Assembly (NCBI GenBank): GCA_011390985.1 | Contig: JAABRJ010000467.1 | Location: forward strand, 1 to 9,896 | Direction of reading: 5' to 3' | Source of the DNA: Desulfobacteraceae bacterium | GTDB lineage: Bacteria; Desulfobacterota; Desulfobacteria; Desulfobacterales; JAABRJ01 | Length of the DNA stretch: 9,896 nt | Part shown: piece after piece, positions 1-7,280 of the stretch | How positions within the stretch are numbered: position 1 is the first letter of the stretch | Layout: each line of letters starts with the position of its first letter | Notes under the pieces: model-generated | Database searches by the model: none | The model's input: only the letters and a program-made list of their open reading frames with translations | Told to the model about the DNA's origin: nothing | Translations under genes and position numbers: made by a program

Positions 1-423
1 GACACCCTCACCGGCGAGGTCACCGTCGCACGGATAGTGGCGGCCCATGACGTCGGCCGGGCGATCCACCCCGAAAACGTCGTCGGCCAGATCTGCGGGG
101 GGGTCGCCATGGGGATCGGGTTTGCCCTGATGGAGGAGTTCGAGCCCAAAAAGACGCTGTCCATGAAAGACTATCACATCCCCACCTGCGCGGACGTGCC
201 CGCCGTGGTGCCGATCATCGTCGAGTCCGCGGAGCCCTCCGGGCCATACGGCGCCAAGGGGGTCGGCGAGCCGGCGCTGATTCCCACCGCCCCGGCGGTG
301 GTCAACGCCATCGCCCAGGCCCTGGGGGAGCGCATCTATTCCTTACCGGCCAACCTGGAACGGGTATTGGCGGCCAGCATTACGTCGGGCCATTTCGGCC
401 CCCGGGAGGTATCCCATGAGTAG
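1..423 (+). CDS. Molybdopterin-binding subunit of a xanthine dehydrogenase-family hydroxylase, C-terminal part (probable nicotinate dehydrogenase)
   Basis: The frame is open from base 1, so the gene begins upstream; the GTG at 37 is internal. The visible 140 residues are the end of the Mo-cofactor subunit of the xanthine dehydrogenase/aldehyde oxidase family. HDVGRAIHPENVVGQ is the typical cofactor-contact segment. GAKGVGEP near 250-273 contains the catalytic glutamate (codon 268-270) that acts as the base in hydroxylation. Such enzymes hydroxylate N-heterocycles next to the ring nitrogen using water. The next two genes are the second and third steps of nicotinate breakdown, so the substrate is inferred to be nicotinate and the product 6-hydroxynicotinate. 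In E. barkeri the Mo protein is split into NdhL and NdhM; the fragment cannot show whether that is so here. The stop overlaps the next gene by 8 nt, implying translational coupling. FAD and 2Fe-2S subunits are expected upstream. Confidence 0.9.
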   Translation, partial: DTLTGEVTVARIVAAHDVGRAIHPENVVGQICGGVAMGIGFALMEEFEPKKTLSMKDYHIPTCADVPAVVPIIVESAEPSGPYGAKGVGEPALIPTAPAVVNAIAQALGERIYSLPANLERVLAASITSGHFGPREVSHE

Positions 424-1576
424 CGTTCTCTTGAAAAACATCGGTACGATTGTCAGCGGCGAGATTGCCGACCCGCTTCTGGCGGCGGACGCCATCCTGG
501 TGGCCGACGGCAAAATCAGCCAAGTCGGGCGCCTCGAAGCGATGGGGCCGGTCACGGCCGACAGGACCATCGACTGTCGCGGCATCACCGTGACCCCCGG
601 GCTGATCGATTCCCACTGCCACCCGGTGGCGGGCGACTTCACCCCGCGCCAGAACGAAATCGGCTTCCTGAGCAGCGAGGTCCACGGCGGGGTGACGACC
701 ATCATTTCCGCCGGCGAAGTCCACTATCCGGGGCGCCCCAAAGACCCGGCCGGCACCAAAGCCCTGGCGATCCTCTCCAACAAGGCCTACCGCAATTTCA
801 GACCCGGCGGGGCCAAGGTCATCGGCGGGGCGGTGATTCTGGAAAAGGGCCTGACCGAGGCCGACTTCGAGGAAATGGCCCGCGAAGGGGTCTGCCTGGT
901 GGGCGAAATCGGCCTGGGCAGCGTCAAGGAACCCGCCGAGGCCGCCCCCATGGTGCGCTGGGCCAAGAAAAACGGCATGACCGTGATGATGCACACCGGC
1001 GGCACCTCCATTCCCGGCAGCAGCACGATCACCGCCGCGATGGTGATCGCCACCGACCCGGACGTGGTCTCGCACGTCAACGGCGGCCCCACGGCGGTGG
1101 CCCCGTCGGAGGTTGAAAAGCTGATCCGGGAAACCGACCTGACCCTTGAAATCGTGCACTGCGGCAACCCCAAGGTGGCCGTCGAGGCCGCCACGCTCTG
1201 CGCCGAAGCCGGCGCCCTGGGACGTCTGATCATCGGCAACGACGCCCCGTCGGGGACCGGGGTGGTCCCGCTGGGCATCCTGCGGGTGGTCAACCATCTG
1301 GCCAGCCTGACGCCGGTCACCGCCGCCCAGGCCCTCTGCATGGCCAGCGGCAACACCGCCCGGGTCTACAAGTTGACCTGCGGCGTGATTGCGGCCGGCC
1401 GCGACGCCGACCTGGTGATCATGGATGCGCCCATGGGCTCGGTCGGGGCCGACGCTCTGGCCGCCATCGAAGCCGGGGATGTGCCCGGGGTTGCGTTGGT
1501 GTTGGTGGACGGCGAGGTGGTGGTCGCCAAGAGCCGCAACACCCCGCCGCCCAAACGCACCCCGACCGTGGCGTAG
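416..1576 (+). CDS. ena: Enamidase (amidohydrolase superfamily), nicotinate pathway
   Basis: Enamidase hydrolyses 1,4,5,6-tetrahydro-6-oxonicotinate to 2-formylglutarate and ammonia, the third step of anaerobic nicotinate catabolism; the E. barkeri enzyme is a cytoplasmic Fe-Zn protein. The 386-residue product has the amidohydrolase layout: an N-terminal beta-sandwich part, then DSHCHP with metal ligands H67 and H69. Glu164 in VGEIGLG would bridge the metals; His193 (MMHTGG) and His220 (VSHVNGG) would complete the site, and Asp276 (GNDAPSG) would be the catalytic aspartate. The C-terminus returns to the sandwich with GRDADLVIMD. All expected ligands are present and the length matches the family. 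The ATG has a GGGAGG ribosome site at 404-409. The gene lies directly after the hydroxylase and before hnr, which supports enamidase over a dihydroorotase- or imidazolonepropionase-like role. Confidence 0.9.
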   Translation: MSSVLLKNIGTIVSGEIADPLLAADAILVADGKISQVGRLEAMGPVTADRTIDCRGITVTPGLIDSHCHPVAGDFTPRQNEIGFLSSEVHGGVTTIISAGEVHYPGRPKDPAGTKALAILSNKAYRNFRPGGAKVIGGAVILEKGLTEADFEEMAREGVCLVGEIGLGSVKEPAEAAPMVRWAKKNGMTVMMHTGGTSIPGSSTITAAMVIATDPDVVSHVNGGPTAVAPSEVEKLIRETDLTLEIVHCGNPKVAVEAATLCAEAGALGRLIIGNDAPSGTGVVPLGILRVVNHLASLTPVTAAQALCMASGNTARVYKLTCGVIAAGRDADLVIMDAPMGSVGADALAAIEAGDVPGVALVLVDGEVVVAKSRNTPPPKRTPTVA

Positions 1577-1674
1577 GCGATGCCGGCCGGCGCACGAACC
1601 CGCGGCTTCAACCGCAGCAGGGCGAACCGCAGCGGAGGTGCCCCTGGCCCCCTTTCCGGGAGGAGACTGCCGTG

Positions 1675-3210
1675 ATGGTGGTGGATGTTGAAAAGTGTAT
1701 CGGCTGCGGCTTCTGCGTGCGCGACTGCCCTGTCGACGCCGTCCGAATCGTCAAGAAAAAGGCGCAGATCGACCCCCGGTGCTGCACCCACTGCGGCGTG
1801 TGCGCGCGGGTCTGCGAGCACGGCGCCGTCATGGCGGCGGCGGTGCGGCCGGAGGCGGCGCTGGCGTGCGACCACTGCCCGATCACGTGCTGGGTGCAGC
1901 CGGGAAGCATCGGCGCCTGCCACCGCTACCGCAACCAGGACGGGCGGCTGGTGCGCGCCACCCCGCTGCAGACCTTCGCGGATGTGCGCGAGATTGTCGG
2001 CCCGGAGCCCCGGCCGGAGATCCGCCGGCCGGTGGTGACCGCCATCGGCGCGGGCACCACTTACCCGTGCTGCCAGCCGGCGCCGCACATCGTTCAGGAG
2101 CGGCGCGGCGATGTGGATGTGGTCACGGTGGTTACCGAGGTGCCCTTGAGCTATTCTTCGGTGATCGTCAAGGTCGATACCGACATCCCCATCGGCCGGG
2201 AGGGGGCGGCCGTTTACGCCGGCAGGCGCGAAGTCGGGATGGTGGAGACCGAGCAGTACGGCTCCAAGATGCTGCACATCGGCGGGGTCAACCGCCTGAC
2301 GGGTCCCAACGGCTTTGCCGTCGCGCGCACCATCACCGACATCGCCAACCGCAGGCCGGTCAAGCTCCGGATCCAAAACGGCAGTCGGCTGCAGGTTCAG
2401 GTGGGCAAAGCGCCGGTGGTCGACGGCCGGCAAGCGGCGCGCATGCGGGTCGGCTGCGGCAGCGCCACCCTGGGGATTTTTGCGCCGCTGCTGAAGGACG
2501 CCGCCGATGAGGTCGTGGTGCTGGATGCCCACATCACGGGCCTGATGAGCCGTCACGTGGCCGGTCGTTTCGCCGGCGTCAGGCCCACCGGGGTGGCGCT
2601 CAAATTCAGGCAGAGCACCCCGGGGCGCTACTTCGGCGACCATGGCGAGGGCTGGGGCGGCACATCAATCACCAATCCCTTGGAGGTGATCGACCACATC
2701 GACATGTCCGTCGGCTGGCCGGGGATGACCGTGCTGATCACCGAGACCACCGGCCAGAACGGCGCCCTTTTCGAGGTCGATGCCGGCGGCGGGCTGCGCC
2801 GCCTCGCGCTGACCGCCAAGGCCCGCTCGGCCCTGGCGGCGATTGCCGAGGCCTGCGAACCGTCGCGGGTTTCGGCCGTCTACACCGGCGGCAGTGGCGG
2901 CAGCGCCCGGGCCGGCGTGACGCGCCACCCCATCAAGCTGACCCAGGCTGTGCATGCCGGCAAAGCGCACCTCACCGTCGGCGGCGCCAGCGGCTTCATC
3001 TGGCCCGGCGGCGGCATCTCCTTTCTGGTGGACGTCGAGCGCGTCAAGCCCGGGTCCTTCTACTGGACGCCCACCCCGGCCACCATCTGCCCGTTGGAAT
3101 ACACCATGCTTGTGTCGGATTACGCGGCCATGGGGGGCCACGTGGCGGCGATGAAGCCCTTCAAGGCCGTCGATCCGGCGGGCGGGGCGGGCGAAGGCGG
3201 CGAGGAATGA
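1675..3210 (+). CDS. hnr: 6-Hydroxynicotinate reductase, iron-sulfur flavoprotein
   Basis: Hnr reduces 6-hydroxynicotinate to 1,4,5,6-tetrahydro-6-oxonicotinate with low-potential electrons. The E. barkeri protein has a covalently bound flavin, two 4Fe-4S clusters and one 2Fe-2S cluster. This 511-residue product starts with a bacterial-type 2[4Fe-4S] ferredoxin domain: C8, C11, C14, C18-Pro and C37, C40, C43, C47. A third set, C65, C68, C72 and C82, follows at once and could hold the 2Fe-2S cluster. The rest (about 90-511) is a glycine-rich domain peculiar to this enzyme, with GCGSATLG at 260-267, whose Thr265 is a possible flavin attachment residue. AGGAGA at 1661-1666 serves either ATG 1675 (chosen) or GTG 1672. 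A 98-nt gap separates it from ena, and its stop overlaps the next start as ATGA. The product name rests on domain order and operon context. Confidence 0.88.
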   Translation: MVVDVEKCIGCGFCVRDCPVDAVRIVKKKAQIDPRCCTHCGVCARVCEHGAVMAAAVRPEAALACDHCPITCWVQPGSIGACHRYRNQDGRLVRATPLQTFADVREIVGPEPRPEIRRPVVTAIGAGTTYPCCQPAPHIVQERRGDVDVVTVVTEVPLSYSSVIVKVDTDIPIGREGAAVYAGRREVGMVETEQYGSKMLHIGGVNRLTGPNGFAVARTITDIANRRPVKLRIQNGSRLQVQVGKAPVVDGRQAARMRVGCGSATLGIFAPLLKDAADEVVVLDAHITGLMSRHVAGRFAGVRPTGVALKFRQSTPGRYFGDHGEGWGGTSITNPLEVIDHIDMSVGWPGMTVLITETTGQNGALFEVDAGGGLRRLALTAKARSALAAIAEACEPSRVSAVYTGGSGGSARAGVTRHPIKLTQAVHAGKAHLTVGGASGFIWPGGGISFLVDVERVKPGSFYWTPTPATICPLEYTMLVSDYAAMGGHVAAMKPFKAVDPAGGAGEGGEE

Positions 3211-4073
3211 GCGACCGGCGGATCATCCCGCTGCCCGGCGGCCGGGCGCTGTTGGCCGAAAACGGCCCGATGCGGATGGTGATCCAGGCCTGGGAGGGGC
3301 CGGCGCCGCGGCTGGACCTGGCAACCGAAGCCGCCGACTATGCCTTCGCGTGCCTCGCGCGCGTGGCGCGCCAGTTGGCGGTCCTCAAGCGGCGGCCCGG
3401 CGCTATCGATCGCCTGCCGTCGGAGCCGCTGGCGCGTGCGATGATCGCCAGCGTCCGCGCCGTCGGCGATGCCGACCTGACCCCGCTGGCGGCCGTGGCC
3501 GGCACCCTGGCCGATGCGGTCGCCGACCGGCTCTTCGAGCAGGGGTTGAGCCGGGTGATCGTCGACAACGGCGGCGACATCGCCATTCGCCTGGCGGCCG
3601 GTGAAACCACGCGGGTGGGGCTGCGCCCCGAAATTGCGCATCCCGAAATCTCCCACGTGCTGACCCTGGATGGCCGCCACAGCACCTGGGGGGTTGCCAC
3701 CAGCGGTCTGGGGGGGCGCAGCTTCACCTGCGGGCTGGCCTCGGCGGTCACCGCCGTTGGCCCCAGCGCCTCGCTGGCCGACGCCGCCGCCACCGCGGTG
3801 GCCAATGCCTGTCTTGCGGCCGGCGCCGACGTGCTCCGCGTGCCGGCCGCAAAGCTGGACCCGAACACCGACATCCCGGACCTGCTGGTGACCGTCGCGG
3901 TTGGAGACCTCACCGGCGCCCAGCGGGCCGAGGCCCTCTCAAACGCCCTGCAAATGGCCGAGGGGCTCACCCAAAAGGGGGTGATCCGGGGGGCGCTGGC
4001 GGCGGTCGGGAAACAGGTGGGCTGGACCGCGGATTTGCCCGACCGCGTCGCGGGACTGGCCGCCCTTGTCTGA
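3207..4073 (+). CDS. UPF0280 family protein, ApbE-like (candidate flavin transferase for Hnr)
   Basis: The 288-residue product belongs to the UPF0280 family, which is related to ApbE (FAD:protein FMN transferase). Visible ApbE-like elements are VDNGGD at 119-124, GVATSG at 162-167 and SLADAAAT at 189-196. These match the NGGD, ATSG and ADA(L)ST nucleotide- and metal-binding signatures of ApbE. There is no signal peptide or lipobox, so it should be cytoplasmic, as the reductase is. Its ATG overlaps the hnr stop (ATGA), meaning tight translational coupling. No activity is established for most UPF0280 proteins. Because the E. barkeri reductase has covalently bound flavin, I infer that this protein helps to attach or insert that flavin. 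A different redox-cofactor role remains possible. Confidence 0.85.
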   Translation: MSDRRIIPLPGGRALLAENGPMRMVIQAWEGPAPRLDLATEAADYAFACLARVARQLAVLKRRPGAIDRLPSEPLARAMIASVRAVGDADLTPLAAVAGTLADAVADRLFEQGLSRVIVDNGGDIAIRLAAGETTRVGLRPEIAHPEISHVLTLDGRHSTWGVATSGLGGRSFTCGLASAVTAVGPSASLADAAATAVANACLAAGADVLRVPAAKLDPNTDIPDLLVTVAVGDLTGAQRAEALSNALQMAEGLTQKGVIRGALAAVGKQVGWTADLPDRVAGLAALV

Positions 4074-4220
4074 CCGCGGTGGTTTTTTTCGCGGCCGCTA
4101 TGTTCCATGGGGGGATAGATGCCACACGGCTGCCGGCCTTTCGCCTTGAGGGGCGCGGCCCTTTTCCGAATGGGGTCCCCGGCGGACCCGATTCCCAATT
4201 TTTCACCGATAGGAGGGATT

Positions 4221-5279
4221 ATGAAACTCACAAGCCGCTTGATCGCCACCCTGGCCATCGCCACGGCCGTCGCGCTCGCTATGGGTTTGGGCGCCGCCCC
4301 GGCGGCGCGAGCCGAGGACGGCAAGATGCACATCCGCTTCAGCACCTGGCACGTTCCGGCCGGCGCCGATGTTCAGAACCTCTGGACCCCGATGCTGGAA
4401 GAGATGAAAACCCGCAGCGGGGGGCGCATCACCTACACGATGTTTGCCGGCGGCGCCCTGGGCAAGGGGCCCGACCACTACGACATCGTCAAGACCGGTC
4501 TCGCCGACATGGGGTATGCGACCCTCAGCTGGACCCCCGGCCGTTTTCCGCTGACCGACGTGCTCTCCTCGCCGATGGTCTGCCCGGCCAAGTGGAAGGG
4601 GGTCGAAATCGGCATGGCGATGTATGAAAAGGGCCTCAACGCCGAGTTCAACGACGTCAAGGTGCTGCATATCAACAACTGCGTCATGGCGCACTTGTGG
4701 ACCACCAAGAAGGTCGAAAAAATGGAGGACTTGAAGGGGATGAAGATCCGCAGCCCCGGCGGCATCCAGACCCTGTGCATCGAGGCCCTGGGCGGCACCC
4801 CGGTCTTCATGCCGCTGGGCGATGTCTATCTGTCGATGGAAACCGGCGTGCTCGACGGGGTGGTCACCTGCCCGGCGTTGGTCAAGGCCTTCAAGATCTA
4901 CGAGGTCGCCGACTACGGGGTGCCGGTATCCTTCGGCTGCGTTTCCGAAGGCCTGTTCATGAACCAGAAATCCTGGGACCGCACCCCCGAGGATCTCAAA
5001 CCGATCATCGCGGAAGTCGCCCGCAACGCCTACAAGCTTCACAACATGTTCGATGAGCACTGGTATGACGAATCCATGGAGGCCTTCGGCAAAACCGTCG
5101 AGCTGGTCCAGCTCTCGCCCGAGGAAAAAGCCCGCTGGGAAAAGCAGTTCCAGGGCGTGATGGTGGCCTGGGCCGATGGGCTTGAAAAGAAAGGCCTGCC
5201 CGCGCGCAAGACCATCGCGGATTTCAAGGAAGTGCTGACCGAGCAGGGGGTTCCCACCGACGTCCTGCCGGCGGAGTAA
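4221..5279 (+). CDS. dctP: TRAP transporter substrate-binding protein, DctP family
   Basis: This is the periplasmic receptor of a TRAP importer, which captures an organic acid and hands it to the DctQM membrane pair. The start is ATG 4221, preceded by AGGAGGGA at 4211-4218; an in-frame ATG at 4119 would add 34 residues ahead of the signal peptide and lacks a good ribosome site. The 352-residue precursor has a Sec signal: K2 and R6, a hydrophobic core at 7-24, and probable cleavage after ARA31. The DctP signature appears as LKGMKIRSPGG; Arg177 is the conserved residue that binds the ligand carboxylate in this family. PLGDVYLSMETGVLDG follows, the usual hinge and partner segment. Position after the nicotinate genes suggests nicotinate or a related heteroaromatic or dicarboxylic acid as ligand; the ligand cannot be read from sequence. 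Confidence 0.92.
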   Translation: MKLTSRLIATLAIATAVALAMGLGAAPAARAEDGKMHIRFSTWHVPAGADVQNLWTPMLEEMKTRSGGRITYTMFAGGALGKGPDHYDIVKTGLADMGYATLSWTPGRFPLTDVLSSPMVCPAKWKGVEIGMAMYEKGLNAEFNDVKVLHINNCVMAHLWTTKKVEKMEDLKGMKIRSPGGIQTLCIEALGGTPVFMPLGDVYLSMETGVLDGVVTCPALVKAFKIYEVADYGVPVSFGCVSEGLFMNQKSWDRTPEDLKPIIAEVARNAYKLHNMFDEHWYDESMEAFGKTVELVQLSPEEKARWEKQFQGVMVAWADGLEKKGLPARKTIADFKEVLTEQGVPTDVLPAE

Positions 5280-5309
5280 GACGCCATCCGGCCGATTGCC
5301 GCCGCCCGC

Positions 5310-5343
5310 TGCGGCCCGCCGCGCCACCCGCCGGCGGGCCGCA
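5310..5343 (+). repeat. 12-bp G+C-rich hairpin between dctP and dctQ
   Basis: Bases 5310-5321 and 5332-5343 are perfect inverted repeats (left arm TGCGGCCCGCCG) with a 10-nt loop. No T-run follows, so it is not a classic intrinsic terminator. It lies in the 122-nt gap after the binding-protein gene. Such a stem can block 3'-to-5' decay of the upstream message or partly attenuate transcription, giving more binding protein than permease. That role is inference. Confidence 0.7.
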
Positions 5344-5401
5344 ACAGGGCCCTTTCACCCGGCCGCCGCCGCGCTGTCCTCACCCTCATGGGGAAAACCG
5401 T

Positions 5402-5902
5402 ATGATCTCCGAAAACAACGTCATTCACCGCCTGACCCACTGGGCCTTTTCAGCCGGCATGATCTGGGTGCTGGTGATGATGGCCCTGACGGCCGTGGAC
5501 GTCACCGGCCGCTATCTCTTTTCGGCGCCCGTCAAGGGGTCCCTCGAACTGAGCGAGTTCATGCTGGCGGTTTTCGGGATGCTGGGCATGGCCTACACCC
5601 AGCAGATGGGGGCCAACGTCAAGGTCCGGATTCTCGAGAAATTCCTGCCCCGCCGGGCGGTCCTGGCGCTCGACAGCCTGACCTTCGCCCTGAGCCTGGG
5701 CGTCATCCTGCTGCTGGTCTACCAGAGCTGGGTGATGGGGATCGAGGAGTATCACTACCGGACGGCCTCGGACTCCCTCGGCGTGCCGCTCTATCCGTTT
5801 CATTTTTTGCTCTCGCTGTCCTGCCTGGTGCTGGCGATCGAGCTGCTGGTGTCGCTGATCAATTCCCTGCACGGGGTCTTCGCCAAAAATTCGCTGTCAT
5901 AA
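5402..5902 (+). CDS. dctQ: TRAP transporter small permease, DctQ family
   Basis: This is the small membrane subunit of the TRAP importer, which pairs with DctM in the inner membrane. The 166-residue product has four hydrophobic segments at about 12-33, 43-62, 82-106 and 135-158, the normal DctQ topology and length. Family-typical features include VDVTGRYLF at the end of helix 1 and the ELSEF segment starting helix 2, with charged residues between helices 2 and 3. The ribosome site before ATG 5402 is weak (GGGGAAAA only), and a strong hairpin lies just upstream, both consistent with lower expression than dctP. It ends 9 nt before dctM. Confidence 0.9.
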   Translation: MISENNVIHRLTHWAFSAGMIWVLVMMALTAVDVTGRYLFSAPVKGSLELSEFMLAVFGMLGMAYTQQMGANVKVRILEKFLPRRAVLALDSLTFALSLGVILLLVYQSWVMGIEEYHYRTASDSLGVPLYPFHFLLSLSCLVLAIELLVSLINSLHGVFAKNSLS

Positions 5903-5911
5903 GGGAACCGC

Positions 5912-7213
5912 ATGGATCCACTGATCGTTGGTTTAGGGGGCATCGGGGTCATGTTTCTGCTGCTGCTGATCGGCATGCCCATCGGCTACACGCTGGCGTT
6001 TGTCGGGTTTGGCGGCATCAGCCTGATCACCGATCCGGCGGTGGCGATGCCGACCCTGGTCAAATCCTTCTACTCCACCTTTACCCAATACTCTTTCACC
6101 GTTATCCCCCTGTTTGTCATCATGGGGGAGCTGGCCACCATCTGCGGTTTGAGCCAGGGGATTTACGACGTGGCCGACAAGTGGCTGCGCCGGCTGCCCG
6201 GCGGCCTGGGGATCGCCACCATCGGGGCCTGCTCCGGGTTTGCCGCCATCTGCGGCTCTTCGGTGGCCACCGCGGCCACCCTGGGGCGGGTGGCGCTACC
6301 CGAAATGGAACGCTACGGCTACGACCGGCAGCTCGCCACGGGCAGCGTGGCCGCCGGGGGCACCCTGGGGTTTCTGATCCCCCCCAGCATCGGGTTCGTG
6401 GTTTACGGGATCCTGACGGAGCAGTCCATCGGAAAACTGCTGATCTCCGGGTTTCTGCCGGGTTTTCTGCTGGCGGCGGCCTATGTGGGCATCATCGTGG
6501 TGTGGGTCACGCTGAAGCCGGAAGCGGCGCCGGCCAGCCTGGAAAAGGTCAGCCTGAAGGAAAAGCTGCTGGCGCTGAAAGGGGTGTGGGAGCTGGTGGT
6601 GGGCTTCCTGCTGGTGATGGGCGGCCTCTACCTGGGGTTTTTCACCCCCACCGAAGCGGGCGGTGTCGGGGCCTTCTTTCTTTTCAGCGTGACCCTTTTG
6701 AAGCGTCGCCTGGACTGGACCCGCCTGCGGCTGGCGCTGCAGGAGACGGCCAAGATCTCCATCATGATTTTCATGATCCTGGCCGGGGCTTACGTGTTCA
6801 CCTACTTCATGGCGCTCAGCATGATCCCCATGCGCCTGGCCGGCTGGTTGACCGGACTGGCCCTTTCGCCCTACATCATTCTGACCATCATCCTGCTGGG
6901 CTACCTGGTGCTGGGGTGTTTCCTGGACGCCACCTCGATGATGGTGCTGACCCTGCCGGTCATTTTCCCCACCATTCTGCAGCTGGGTTTTGACCCCATC
7001 TGGTTCGGCGTGATATCGGTGTTGATGATGGAAGCCGGGCTGATTACGCCGCCGCTGGGCCTCAACGTCTTCGTCATTTCCGGGGTGGCCGGTGTGCCCA
7101 TCGAGGTCGTCTTCCGGGGGGCCAGTTACTTTCTGCTGGCGATCTTCGCGGTGGTGGTGTTGATCACGATCTTTCCCCAGATTGCGACCGTGCTGCCGGC
7201 CATGATGCGCTGA
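5912..7213 (+). CDS. dctM: TRAP transporter large permease, DctM family
   Basis: This is the transport-conducting subunit of the TRAP system, which couples substrate uptake to an ion gradient. The 433-residue product is hydrophobic throughout, with roughly a dozen membrane segments, and has the usual DctM length. Diagnostic stretches are GFAAICGSSVATAATLG (about 111-127), the conserved GTLGFLIPPSIGFVVYG scoop-loop segment (about 150-166) and, in the second half, GCFLDATSMMVLTLPV and LITPPLGLNVFV, the pseudo-repeat of the first half. AAGGGA at 5901-5906 overlaps the dctQ stop and serves ATG 5912, so the two permease genes are coupled. With dctP and dctQ it forms a complete, intact importer. 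Confidence 0.93.
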   Translation: MDPLIVGLGGIGVMFLLLLIGMPIGYTLAFVGFGGISLITDPAVAMPTLVKSFYSTFTQYSFTVIPLFVIMGELATICGLSQGIYDVADKWLRRLPGGLGIATIGACSGFAAICGSSVATAATLGRVALPEMERYGYDRQLATGSVAAGGTLGFLIPPSIGFVVYGILTEQSIGKLLISGFLPGFLLAAAYVGIIVVWVTLKPEAAPASLEKVSLKEKLLALKGVWELVVGFLLVMGGLYLGFFTPTEAGGVGAFFLFSVTLLKRRLDWTRLRLALQETAKISIMIFMILAGAYVFTYFMALSMIPMRLAGWLTGLALSPYIILTIILLGYLVLGCFLDATSMMVLTLPVIFPTILQLGFDPIWFGVISVLMMEAGLITPPLGLNVFVISGVAGVPIEVVFRGASYFLLAIFAVVVLITIFPQIATVLPAMMR

Positions 7214-7257
7214 GCGGGCGGGTCAGGCCGTCGGCGCGCTGGCCGCGGCCGCCCGTT
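7213..7257 (+). repeat. Inverted repeat between dctM and yqeB
   Basis: CGGGCGG at 7215-7221 and CCGCCCG at 7249-7255 are complementary, and the flanking bases extend the stem by a G-T and an A-T pair. The 27-nt interior is also G+C-rich and can fold further (GGCC at 7226-7229 with 7241-7244). No T-run follows, so read-through into yqeB is expected. In so G+C-rich a sequence, chance formation is possible. Confidence 0.35.
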
Positions 7258-7280
7258 GCTTGACAGGAGAGGTGCGCCCG

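Noticed and set aside
380..1297. Long minus-strand open frame opposite ena
   Set aside because: Its translation is low-complexity (His, Gly, Asp, Arg rich) as expected from the reverse strand of G+C-rich coding DNA; the + strand gene is clearly real. The same holds for minus-strand frames at 1366-2643, 3338-4345 and 4203-5327.
4173..4203. Possible terminator (GGGTCC/GGACCC stem, then TTTTT) before dctP
   Set aside because: The stem is only 6 bp and the T-run starts 9 nt after it, inside the ribosome-site approach of dctP; too weak to call.
4119..4220. Upstream in-frame start for dctP
   Set aside because: It would put 34 residues before a normal Sec signal peptide, and ATG 4221 has a strong ribosome site.
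5296..6993. 565-codon plus-strand open frame across dctQ and dctM
   Set aside because: It is the out-of-frame shadow of two membrane-protein genes; its translation is rich in Gly, Arg and Pro and has no domain pattern.
7260..7280. TTG start for yqeB
   Set aside because: It lies upstream of the AGGAGAGG ribosome site that clearly serves ATG 7281.
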